Below, one piece after another: positions 11,251-21,837 of a stretch of 64,000 nucleotides of DNA. The translations under genes were made by a program, and so were the position numbers. The notes beneath the pieces were generated by a model that made no database searches, was not told where the DNA came from, and worked only from the letters and a program-made list of their open reading frames with translations. This stretch comes from Lophium mytilinum. Taxonomy: Eukaryota; Ascomycota; Dothideomycetes; Mytilinidiales; Mytilinidiaceae. Numbering within the stretch: position 1 is the first letter of the stretch; the number at the start of each line of letters is the position of its first letter. The stretch covers positions 74,908 to 138,907 of the forward strand of contig MU004194.1 in assembly GCA_010093605.1 (NCBI GenBank). The letters are read 5' to 3'.

Positions 11251-13029
11251 ATCGCGCACTAATGCTACTTTTTCAACCTATCAAATCCTACGAGGTGTGC
11301 TTCGGACGGCAGCAGAACTGGACGCGGCAATCACCATGCGACACGCAACACTCCAATATCACGATCCAAGTATACGGCTGACAAGTCCTTTACCACGCAT
11401 ATTGATCTCTTGACTATGAGCGAGGGGATAAACCGAACGGCGTACAAAGACTGCAGCTTCTTCGCTGATGCTGTTGGCCACGCCAAGGGAGGGTTAGCTC
11501 GCGTTTGCCACGCTCACGATATCATGTTCATCTTTGCAACATATCCAAAAGTGTGTATCATGGTATTGCAATGCGTTCCTGCAGGCTCAGCGTGTCGGTG
11601 AACGACCCAGCTTGATGTCACTTTTCGAATATCTATATTTGCCTAGGTAGACCTATCTACTAGCCGAAATGGCCCGCAAGAAGTTCAATCAAGATGAAGT
11701 CTCCCCAGGCCGTAGGTCTACTGCATAGTGTCTGGCTCTGCCTTTCATAAAACTTCCATCGCAGACTCGTGCGTCCTCTTATTACCAACTTCTTCCTCCA
11801 TCAACTCTCCTATTCTCAGTCTTCCTAGTGCCACTTGAAATCCCAATCCGATCCCCCCAATCCCACCCCGTCCACCTCCTCCTCCACCATCTCCACCACT
11901 CGCCGTCCCTCCCTCCGATACCGCCCTATCCATTCCTACCCTTCCCTCACCGCTCCCCCATTACTCTCCGCGCCCGCAACTTCTACAACCAACCACACGC
12001 CGCCAACTCCTCCATCCTCCGAGCGGCGCGCTTCCCTCGTCGGCATCTTCCCTGTCCGTGTGCCCCCTGCTCTCTCTCAACACCGTCACAACACCCCGCT
12101 TACAACCACGCACGCTCTCCTATGTAGCCCCCCTCCTGAGCTCCCCCTCCCCCCCTCTCCCGTTCCCGCCCCGCTCACCTCCTATTCGCCCCCTCCCATC
12201 ACACCCCTCTCACATGCCTCCGTTCTCCGGCGGACTCTCCCGATCCCACCAGCGCATCGACCCACGTGCGCCCACTCACGGGGCACACCGGTATCGGCAT
12301 CGGAAGCTTGTGGTCGGCGGCGCGGGTGATGCGTTGGCGGAGGGTCGGAAGCATGTGAGAGGAGGGGGGTTGGGGGAGGTATATAGGAAGGGGGAGGGAC
12401 GCTGTTTGGAGGGCAGAGGGGAGAGGTGGAAGTAGGAGAAGGAGAGGGTTGGGGAGGTGGTTGGGTGCGAAAAACGTGTACTTCGGCTCTGGATGTGGGT
12501 GTGGTGGTTGTTGGAGGGAGGGTCTTGAAACATCCTGGCAATCGGTGGTGATGGCTGGTGTGGTCAATTCTGTGCCATAACATCAAGCCATGGGTGGGTT
12601 CGTCGAAAGAAAAAAGAGATTTAAAGAGGAAGAATGGGTGTGTGGACTTGGTGCCCGGGCTTGGAAGTCAACCTGGATGTGGGAAGACCTTAATGGCTGG
12701 GAGGTGGGGAGGTGTCGTGGGGAAGCCGGACGCTGCGACGTGTTCCAAAACGTGACTGGGGATGCCGGGATGTTGTGGGTGTGCGTCCCATTACTTCAGC
12801 AACCAAAAAAGCGGAATGGTTTGGCGGAGTCGGTCCCTGGCTAAAATTGGCTAAGCAACCTGTGTAATGGGGAGTTTGTCCGCTTGTTTGGGAGGGATTT
12901 GATGTGAAAGACGAGTCAACACAGAAAAGCGGAAAGCTTTATGGCGAATTTCTTCCTGAGTCTTTCAACAATTCGCCAAGACAATGCGGATGGCGCTGCC
13001 TGCTTTCCGGGTCTCTGAACAATTGGCAT
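11251..13029. other. Gene-poor stretch with strand-asymmetric tract
   Basis: There is no supported gene. From about 11825 to 12230 the plus strand is almost all pyrimidine, and from about 12340 to 12565 it is almost all purine, giving a mirrored composition switch around 12280. Open frames here are Pro/Ser/Arg-rich by-products of this bias. Confidence 0.5.
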
Positions 13030-15780
13030 GGGAGTGACCTATGTTGGTGCTGGGGTATCGAGCATCTCAGAGCCGCCACATTGATGTCGTCGACACCATC
13101 GAAGAGTTCGATAGTTGGGCATGTCTTGTGTGCCAAAGTGGCATTTCCAAAGAGGTTATGAGCCGTTTCGGTCAACATTCCCTCCTTTTTCGTCTAAGGG
13201 TTTATCTCTCTGCCTCTGCCACTGAAAAGCAGACCACAGCACCTGATGGAGCTGTGCTGCTCTGGTTCTTTCGTGCATATCAAAAGGCAGCGGATGGTTA
13301 TACACTATGTCCGGTGCCAGAACCAAGACAAGAATATTGCCATGAGCAGTCGAGGCTTTCTTCACAGGTCGATGGAATTATGAATGGAGCATTCATTGAC
13401 TTGTTGATTGCTAAGCCATCATGTCAGCAACCATGTGGCTGTCATGGAGCGGTGCTCCTGCGATCTGCCAAAAGCGTATCAGGAGAAAAGACATGATCAG
13501 CTCATATCCAGCGCCTATGTATCTTCGCCGAAGTGCACGATAGGTAGCTGTGCATTCGCCATCAATACGAGAGGGGAGTATTGGACGATGGAGCTCTCTT
13601 CTGTCTCGTTGATCAACCAGCAAAACGGTACCTCTATGTTTTGCCCTTGCGGTCCTCTCGGGGCGTGTAAAAATGCATTTACAAAGCACATGATGTCCGG
13701 TGCGATCATCAGAAAGTCCTGGTCTAGAATGGACATGTGTCCGTCTCAATTCATGAGACCGAACAGGAGGGTATCTCCTTCCCATCAATCAGTAGCCCAT
13801 ACGGGATACGATGTGGTGGAGCGTTGCTCCTCCGGTTCTTGTGAGGTATATCACAATCATTTGCAATCACGACATGCCTGGTGCCAAAATCACTCTCACC
13901 ATTCAAGCATAACGGAGGCTTTGATTCACATTCCAAAACTTTGGGTTCACTTTACGATGGCGGAGGAGTGCTCCTGCGGCTCTTCCTGGGCTTGTCAAGA
14001 CTGCTTTGCAACGAGTCATGCTCGAACGCAATGTCCGGTGCCAAATGGTTTCCAATATAGTCTCATGGTACCTGGCTGCCTGCCATCAAATCAAGTTCAG
14101 CGATCCCAGTAATGGAGGCTTTTTCTAAGTTGACAATCTCCAGTAGGCTATGTGACGGCAGAGTGGTGTTTCTGTCGTCCTTTCGGGGGCGTAAGCATGT
14201 CGCGAGCATTGCCACGATATGTCCAACGCAAAAACAATCGCAGTTACAGAAAGCTCATGGAGTATCTTTTCCTTCGCCATCTGATTGAGCTTGACGCGAT
14301 GGAGGCTCTGCCCGCGTCGATAAAACACCACATAGATATATGATGGCAAAGTGGTGCTCCTGTCGCTCTTCCGAGTCAGATAAAGTAGCTCCTACGACTG
14401 TGACTATGTCCGGTGTTAAGACAATGGAATATGCAAAGCTGTTATGAAAAACTAGCCGCTTGCCATCGCGCTTATCGCATAGTACTAGGAGTCCTTATAT
14501 TGCGTCGGTCAACAGACTCAAGACGAGGATTGAGACAGGCAGCTACGGTTCTCTTGAGGTATGAAGCATAGACGGGAAAGCTCTTCCATGTCTGGTCCCG
14601 TTCTGCCAAACTGCAGACCTTTTATAGGAGGCTAGTTGTCGTTTGCCCAAAATCCACGTCGACGCTCGCTATGGACTCTTTTGCTGCTCGTCGAATATAA
14701 GAACGAGGTGAAATTGATGGCAGAGCAGTGTTGCTGTAGTTATATAAAGACGATAAGGAACCTTCTCACGTCGGGCGCCAGCATATACCGACTCCCCAAT
14801 TTATTGGAGACTGAGCGAGCAGACGGAGCATGGAGAATCGCTATCTCGATCTACAAAATCCTTAGGCGTCGACGCCATGGTGTCGTGGTACTCTTGTGAT
14901 ACTTCCAAGTGTATCAAGGCCTACAAGATGTTCGTAATGCCTAGTTCCAAACTCTTCGACCCTGAACTCGATGGGCAGCTGTCTGGCCATTTTTCGATAA
15001 ATATGCAACTCTTCACTTACATGGAGGGATGATCTGCCCCGTCGGCCAATAAAGTAGACTGGACGTCGCCATGGCTCTTCCGGGAGGAACCAAACCGATA
15101 CGGTACCATGCTCATGTCTGGTCCTGTTCTGCGGTTCAGCGGACCTTGCACGGTCGCTAGTTTTGCAAGCACAAAAGCCAAGCATTCACGGTAATCTTGC
15201 TGTCTCGTCTTTCAGAAGAAGCAAAATAAAGAGCATTTATGACTTCATGAAGCGGTGCTCCGGTGGTCTTTCTGGAGAGTACGAAGGTTTTCTACCATTT
15301 TTCCCCATGGGTGACAGCATAATGTCATTTCGAGGCATTGTATGGGGAGCTGTCGACGCAAATATTCGATGCTCAGATACGATGGAGCTTTTGTTGTTCT
15401 GTCGATCAAAAGGCTATCGTTTGTGAAGTCCCTATGGTGGGACGGCACTCCTGAGACTTTTCGAGGTGTATCGATCTAAACACCCAAGTGAAACGTTTGT
15501 GCAGGCGGATGATCCGCAGCGCTTTCAATAGATCATCAGAATGGGCGTATGAGATCAAGCTAAACATTGTCTTGGCCTATGAGCCAGCATATCAACACTT
15601 CGCTACTATAACACGTTTTCGCACTCCTATGATGGGGGCCGGACTTTGGCAGTCTTTCGCGAAACACCTGGAAGACCCAGAATGAGAAAACCTCGAAGAC
15701 GAGGAATGACAAAACCTTGGCGACAAACTCTTCATGCAGTAGCGATTGTAAAATCTTTGGCGTATGGACGCCGCATGGAA
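13030..15780. repeat. Degenerate tandem array, period about 188 bp, ~14 units
   Basis: Diverged copies of one unit recur head-to-tail. Box A (GATGGMGRAGTGCTCCTGC-like, then a CTCTTTCGGGG-like stretch) starts near 13245, 13442, 13814, 13956, 14153, 14342, 14716, 15245, 15433 and 15629. Steps are 186-197 bp or near multiples, with one short unit of ~142. Box B (ATGTCCGGTGCCA-like) lies ~60-75 bp later near 13307, 13693, 14031, 14219, 14406, 14588 and 15114. A third box (GATGGAGCTTTT-like) precedes some units, e.g. near 13588 and 15396. Weak echoes occur before 13030 and after 15780. Copies differ by many substitutions and small indels, so the array is old. No frame stays open across units. I do not recognise the family. 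Confidence 0.65.
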
Positions 15781-18700
15781 AAGCAGATGCCCCGTACGGA
15801 ATGAGAAAAGTGCAACATACCCATCCATGGGTTTCACCCCTCCGGCCGCAGGGAACGCGCTCGGATCCAATAGTTCGAACGGCAAGCATCGATGGCAAAG
15901 TGAGAATGAGTGACTGTATGCTACAACTTGAAAGTCAAAGACATTCAGGAGCATGTCCCCACCCTTCTCTTGATGCTCTAAGCGGAGTCAACTTATCCGG
16001 AACGCTGTGGCCATGGCGCTGTCTGTAAAGCGCATAAGTAACGGAAGCGTGATGGGAGTAGATGTGGAGGAGCTGGAGATCGCTACCCGGGGGCGCCACA
16101 TGTCGTGATCGAGAAGTACTGCTCCGAGGAAGTGATGGTATCGTCAATACCCACATACTCATTGTATGACCAGTGGTTTCAGGGCCTTTGAACTGGTCCC
16201 TTATGAGTGTGTCGTCGAATGTCTTTGCTCGATTTTTCTTCGGTCAATCAATCCTCCCATGGGGATATCTAGACATCGGAGCCAACACACTATCGTGTTC
16301 CTGAAAGACAGGGCTTGGGGGTAATTTGGGCGTGAGTTCGAGGGTCTCCCAGAACTACGCGGAATACATGCAGAGCCTTCTCGTGCTTTCAACCCCCTTG
16401 ACAAGGAAAACCAAAACTCTGATCTGAGAGTAACGCAGGAAGCCTGCGGACCATGCTGACCTGTACACACGCTATAGGAAGCTCCATGACTTCTGGAGAT
16501 CGTGCAAACTCCCTGTGCACTACAAATTATGGCTGCGGAGAACCCTTTGGTAGCTCTAAGCTGAGCACCGATACTTTGACTAGGCCGTGCTACGGTTGAA
16601 AACCTGAATCGTGATCACAGAACTTCTCCATGACTTCGGGAAAGACGTATTCGAACTAGGCCATTCTTCGATCTCATGGCCATTGCCTCCCTGGCTGGCC
16701 CCGCTAGATCATTTGGAAGGATGGATGCCTTGGGTCCATGGACTAGCTTTCGTATTCTGGTCGCCACAGTCGATGTAAGGAGCTAGCTTCGACCCTAATT
16801 CTTATACAGTTACAAACAAGCTTCATACACACACTCGATGCGCAAATCAGAACGGGCTGCTGTGGTGTTCGATGTTGCTAGCAGAACAGATTGTAGCGGT
16901 GGAGGGTTGCAACTTATATGAGCGGCTTGAACGCTACTAAACATTAACTTCGGCTACCATCCATGAGTCGTCACTTGCTCCAAACACCAAAAACGACGTT
17001 ATTCCTAGCTTATGGGGACAGTCCCAGAGCTCGTGCTCCCTCACTCACAACGATGGAGCTTGGTTCTGGATGTTTGCTCCGCTCTGTCGGAAACGACGTT
17101 GCCAGTTGATAACACTGAGAGATACACGAACTTATGAGTTTGCTAGCGGAGATCACCTTATTTTAGCTTAGATCTGATGTGGGCTCGGAACAGGAATGTA
17201 TCGACGAGAATCGCGTCATCAGCAACGCCATGTCTGAGTCACCTTCGCATCAACATTGACCTTGATGCTCGCTGCGACTTTGAATCTGTGTGGTAGAAAG
17301 CAAGATATGTTTCCAGTACATCCAACAGTTTTCACGATTCGAGGAACAAGTATGAAGGCAAGCATGAAAGAGTGAATCCTCGACGACTTGCCATGGTCCA
17401 GAAAACGTTGCATTCTACTTCTTCCATGGGACCATCCGCTTTTGGTATTAGACATATGAGAAGTCGGCCAGAGTAAAGAGCGTGCACCACAGTGGGCAAT
17501 AGGAAAGCCTCTGTTATTAAGTTGTATGATTTTTGAGGATTTGCACCCTCGAAACATGTGTCCGAAAGCCAGGCTATGCGGTGAGATAATCGGCGACATC
17601 CTTGCGCCGCTGCGAGGACAGTTAGGTCTACGAAAAAATACTCCCATACCCCTCTGAACATGCCGAAAAATTGGATAGATTGGAAAGAAATGGCTGGGAA
17701 GCTTGGTGTCAAATTTTTCATGGCAGCGCTCTACGACTGATCGGGCCAGTAGAAAGTCCCAGTATATCACCCTCCAACGCCAGACTCACTCCATGCCCGG
17801 TTCCCACTCGCAAAGACTAGGTTCCGTCTCGAGCTATGCGCGGAGAAGTGAGAATTCTATCGCATGGCGCATGATGGAGAAAGCCTCGAGACGCTGCTGC
17901 CCATCAACTGGCTGATCGAAGTCAAGTGTGTCGAACTGGGGGGACATGACTCCGGATGTCCCTGGTCAGCTCAGTCCATTTGGATAATACAATCCGATCG
18001 AGATTGGGGATGTATGTGCTGGGGCGCACTTCGGCAGACACACCACCATGCACAGTCAACGATCGCTGCGGTATTCATCGTTCGTCACGCACAAGAAAAC
18101 TAAGACAATGACTGCTGTTATGGAGTTTGTCCAGCCAAAACTTTGTCAGCCGACACTCATGCAGCTGCCCGGCTCGTAGCGCCAAAAGCCCATGCCTTTC
18201 GATAAACAGCGCGCTCAAGACAGTGATATGGAGCCCCTCGATCAAAGACATTAGAGCAGCTACCGATGTTGCCAATTTCCGTATCATAGCATACAATGCA
18301 GCTTCCGCGTGGATCGGCCTCAGCAGTCAGCAAGTTCGGAACAAACGTGTCTGGTTAGATGTAAGATCTAGCCTACCTTCGATGTCCAAACCAGGTGTGT
18401 TCTGAAAACCTGGATCCGCGGAAGAGCTATGGAAAGCTGAGGTTGCGACTTCGAGTAGAGAAGCCTTGTCATCGACTTTCAAAAAGAAGCTCTGTGTCGA
18501 CTGTCTTGGAAAGGCAAACTTCAAGGATGATGATCCAGGACTTGAAGGCTTCCTCAGTCTGTGGCTGATGAGTCCTCCAGTCTTACATTTGTACATATAG
18601 CATCTTACGGGTCCTCGTGTCAGCCTTGACTAGACTCCGGTCTCCAACTATATTTAAGCTGTGGCGCCCGCTATTAGCGTAACCACCAGAGCTTACCTAG

Positions 18701-18972
18701 GAGAGGCTGTGCCCAGCTAGCCTTGCAGATCATCTCGCGCCTTCCATCCGAAAGGGGCAATCTTCTCAAGAACGCTTAGTACGCCAGATCGTCATCGCGT
18801 TATCTTTGTAGTCTCCGTTCTAAATGTCCCTTCTTTTCTTTGGCTCCAAGGTTCGCCACGACTTCAAATGCGGTTCTTTGTTGCGCTCAAACGACAATGT
18901 AGCTCGACTCAGCCTTGCAAGCCCTTACGGCTCGCAAATCCTCCGCGGGCTTTACTGTGAAGCGCCAAGGTC
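15781..18972. other. Long gap, no supported gene
   Basis: About 3.2 kb. Weak matches to the 188-bp unit may continue (for example near 17050). A 183-codon minus-strand open frame at 17219-17770 has no recognisable domain, start context or splice support. The last few hundred bases lead into the small gene at 19105. Confidence 0.4.
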
Positions 18973-18979
18973 TATAAAG
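18973..18979 (+). promoter_or_regulatory. TATA box (TATAAAG) of the 72-aa gene
   Basis: TATAAAG lies 126 bp upstream of the start codon at 19105, a normal distance for fungal TATA promoters seen elsewhere in this window. Confidence 0.4.
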
Positions 18980-19104
18980 ACATGCCTCCACGTAATCTAC
19001 CACTCCACTAAAATCAATTCTACAATTCACCAAGCCTCGGAATAGCCGACTAGTCTCCAACCGATCTTCTACCCTCCAACTACGAACTACCCCTCTCTAT
19101 AACC

Positions 19105-19323
19105 ATGTGCTTCAGCTCCAAGCTAAATTATGACGACACAGCAGGCATGCCAGCGACCAAAGTAAACCCACGTATCAAGCCCCCACAGACAAAGAGAGCG
19201 AAAAGAACATACGAGGAGGATATCCGGAACTACGGATTGGACGTTGCGCAAGGGAATTGGGAACGTAGGAGGAGATTGACCATTGCTAGAGGGGCTGGTG
19301 CGGCCGCTGGGGGGGCAGTGTAG
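19105..19323 (+). CDS. Small basic hypothetical protein (72 aa)
   Basis: A single exon from an ATG in good context (ATAACCATG) encodes 72 aa. The N-terminus MCFSSK carries a Cys at position 2, like many short fungal proteins that start MCF; the middle is Lys/Arg-rich and the end is Ala/Gly-rich (GAGAAAGGAV). No domain is recognised. Support comes from the TATA box at 18973 and the ordered composition compared with the surrounding noise. It is followed 50 bp later by a tandem 107-bp duplication. It could be a chance frame. Confidence 0.45.
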   Translation: MCFSSKLNYDDTAGMPATKVNPRIKPPQTKRAKRTYEEDIRNYGLDVAQGNWERRRRLTIARGAGAAAGGAV

Positions 19324-19372
19324 GTTTGGATCTGTTCTTATAAGACCTTCGTCAAGCTGATAGTGTGGCTTG

Positions 19373-19586
19373 CAGATGCTGAACCACGTTTCAGATGTCG
19401 TGGGTTTAGACTTATTTGTACACCCTTGATCTAGATACGGGCCACTCCCGACGGCATCGACCAATAGTACACTCTGCTGCAGATGCTGAAACACGTCTCA
19501 GAGGCCGTGGGTTTAGGATTATATGTACGCCCCTGGTCTCGATATAGGCCACTCCCGACGGCGTCAACCAATAGTGAACTCTCCCT
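19373..19586. repeat. Two-copy 107-bp tandem duplication
   Basis: Copy 1 starts at 19373 and copy 2 at 19480, both with CAGATGCTGAA. They share long blocks such as CCGTGGGTTTAG/GTCGTGGGTTTAG and GGCCACTCCCGACGGC. Most differences are C/T or G/A transitions. It lies between the 72-aa gene and the 3' end of the next gene, so it may affect the 3' UTRs of both. Confidence 0.8.
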
Positions 19587-19698
19587 CTCCCGCCGCAATC
19601 TCCGCATTATATTAGCCACTGAAGAAAATTAACTCCTGAAACCCCCATCCGAACTTTCCCCTAAACTCCCTAGAAAGACACCGCGCCGTGAAGACCCT

Positions 19699-20421
19699 TC
19701 AGATAGTAAGCTCGTCAATACTGTCGATAGTATCGTCTGCCTCTCGATCCGGGTCCAAATGTGGACATTTCGGCGGTGGTGACGACCGTCGACGAGGCGT
19801 CGCTGACGGTCTCAGACCTTTATCCAGCGCTTCTGTCTTCAGCTCTGACTGATGTACTTCGGAACGCGGCGAGACACGACTACCCGTTCTAGGGCCGATA
19901 TGGAATACGGCTGGGGCAACTGGACTGCTCGGCCTCGAGTTCTCGAGCTCTTCGAGTCGAATTCTTGCTTCAGCAGCACTTTCGGGTTGCATATGTATGA
20001 CAATCAGTGGCGTGGCTCCAGCTGTACCGGTCCCATGCCCGCCCAGCTTCCGCGCCTTCGCCGCCTTTCCCTCCTTCTTCTTGGTAGGACTGAGCTTTCC
20101 AAGAGCCCCACAAAGTGCAGTGAAGCACCCGGCCTGCTTCTCCTCTTCCTCTACAGTCTCCCTGGCCGGCGCAGACGTCTCGGCGGCGCCGTTTTCATCT
20201 ACTTCAACCACCTCAATGCTCACGCCCTCCGGCTCCGCGGTTGTTGGCTCCTGCTGGGAGACCCTCGCTCTACTCGTTCCAGCATTTGTGGACATCTCGT
20301 CGACCTCGTCTTCGTAAATGGAACTCGGGCTCGAGGCCGAGATGATGGGGCGCTCGGCGAAGCGGACGCTGTGCGGGGAGGAAGCGGACGGCATGTCTGG
20401 TGGTGTCGTAGTACCGTACAT
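19699..20421 (-). CDS. Disordered hypothetical protein (240 aa)
   Basis: A single exon encodes 240 aa. The protein is mostly low-complexity: Ser/Pro-rich N-terminus, acidic centre (ETVEEEEKQ), a short Cys-containing patch GCFTALCGALGKL, a Lys-rich stretch (SPTKKKEGKAAKARK), then a more ordered segment TPLIVIHMQPESAAEARIRL and a Ser/Arg-rich tail with PPPKCPHLDPD. The two-Cys patch next to basic residues might be a palmitoylation or membrane-docking site; that is inference. The start at 20421 is the first ATG of the frame. No family was recognised. Confidence 0.6.
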   Translation of the reverse strand: MYGTTTPPDMPSASSPHSVRFAERPIISASSPSSIYEDEVDEMSTNAGTSRARVSQQEPTTAEPEGVSIEVVEVDENGAAETSAPARETVEEEEKQAGCFTALCGALGKLSPTKKKEGKAAKARKLGGHGTGTAGATPLIVIHMQPESAAEARIRLEELENSRPSSPVAPAVFHIGPRTGSRVSPRSEVHQSELKTEALDKGLRPSATPRRRSSPPPKCPHLDPDREADDTIDSIDELTI

Positions 20422-20589
20422 CGTCCTCTCGCGATGATGGAGAGTGCTTGAGATGTTGAGAGAACGAAGAGATGGTGGCGATGAGTCTTTCCCTGAAGCA
20501 AGGCCTCTATGGCGCGGTTAGGGGGAGAGGTGGCGGTGGTAGAGGTGGTTGAAGACCCAGGTTACTAGACTGAAAGAACGGTGTTGATG

Positions 20590-20595
20590 TTTATA
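20590..20595 (-). promoter_or_regulatory. TATA-like element (TATAAA) of the 240-aa gene
   Basis: On the minus strand, GCTATAAACAT lies about 170 bp upstream of the start codon at 20421. Confidence 0.35.
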
Positions 20596-21837
20596 GCTGT
20601 GTTATATGGGCGCTGAAGGAGTACGCCGGCCAAGTTACGATTCACTGAACGCGTTACCTAGGGAACGGAGGTGGTAAACGGAAAGGAGCACGCTGATGAC
20701 ATCAGTGACATGACGCGCTTCGTGAGGAGGACTGCGTCGTGCGTGCTGCTTTTGTTGTCAGTGTCACGCGGAGCTGTAGACCGTCTAGACTCACGTGCCT
20801 ACGGTGCTCGCTCGTGCAGCTGAGCGTGGTTCGAGCCATTGAATAGCGCGTAAAGAATAGAGCAAGTCAAAACTGCTTTGGCCTTTCTAGATCTGATAAC
20901 GCATCGAAGAACATTGATAGATATCAAAGCTACCAATGTCGGTGGCGCGCGGAGTCTTTTGATTTACGACGTCGTAATGTTCACATCTTGTTCGGAACTC
21001 GCGAACCTCTCGAGGTGCCTGCGACAGCGCGGAGATGTAGCAGAGTTAGACCCTCGTTCAAACAGGAGGGAACTTCTCATCTTGTCAGGATCGTTATTGA
21101 AGATCCGTAACAGCTGCGTACCATGTCAGTGTCCGATCTAATATCTAGAGCAGATTGATATCCTGCAGTGATGATGATCATACGCTCTCCAAAGAACTAT
21201 GGCCCTATGGAACGGCTTCAAGCAATAGTATATGTAGGGCAGCGGCCCAGTACAGCGTACAGCGCCTTACAGTTTGATTGGATTGACATGTTTTGAAGAT
21301 GACGAAGCACTGTAATGGGATATTCGCTTACCATCTAAGGCATATGCACCGGTCTCTAACTTTGGGAGTGCTCTATAGGCGCTTATCTCCTATAAGAGAT
21401 AGGGCTTACAATTATGTATAATCTTATTGTCTCTAAGCTAGCCCTATTGTATTATACTTATCAAGGACTACCTATATTAATTTAGATACAGCTTATAATT
21501 TAAAGACGCAATATTCTTGCGGAGCAAGGGACGCTAGGTCTCTTAGGTAGTCTTTTTGGTAGATGTGATAAGGAAGAGGTTAGCACAGCTATGAATTATT
21601 TGGTGAGGCTCGCCAGGGGCATCACATGATATTGAATATTTGATAAGATATAAGAGATGTTTCAGATTAAAGAATTGCATTCAAATCTGTACAAGAGGCT
21701 TCCCTTTCGCGCGACCTAAAGAAAGAGGAACTGCGGTCCCCTTTGATGTCCAAGAACGCTAATCGGTAGAAAGAGACGCAGTACTCTACCAGGATACCAT
21801 TACATTCTCCTTGTACACCAGATCAGGAACTTATCGC
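20596..21837. other. Gap with an AT-rich island (about 21340-21730)
   Basis: The first part has ordinary composition and no gene. From about 21340 to 21730 the sequence becomes rich in A, T and TpA steps (for example ATTAATTTAG and CTTATAATTTAAAG), unlike its neighbours. Partly mirrored words (ATAGGGCTTA and TAAGCTAGCCCTAT) hint at a decayed small repeat. The look is that of repeat-induced point mutation on an old insertion, but the original element cannot be identified. Confidence 0.4.

Noticed and set aside
13408-14112. 234-codon Cys-rich plus-strand frame (CSCD, CPCG, CSCG words)
   Set aside because: It spans several units of the 188-bp array, and the frame shifts and closes in other units; the Cys words come from the repeat box, not from a conserved gene.
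17219-17770. 183-codon minus-strand frame
   Set aside because: No recognisable family, no promoter or splice support, irregular composition.
20820-20850. tRNA-like B-box word (GGTTCGAGCC)
   Set aside because: No matching A-box and no cloverleaf could be folded around it.
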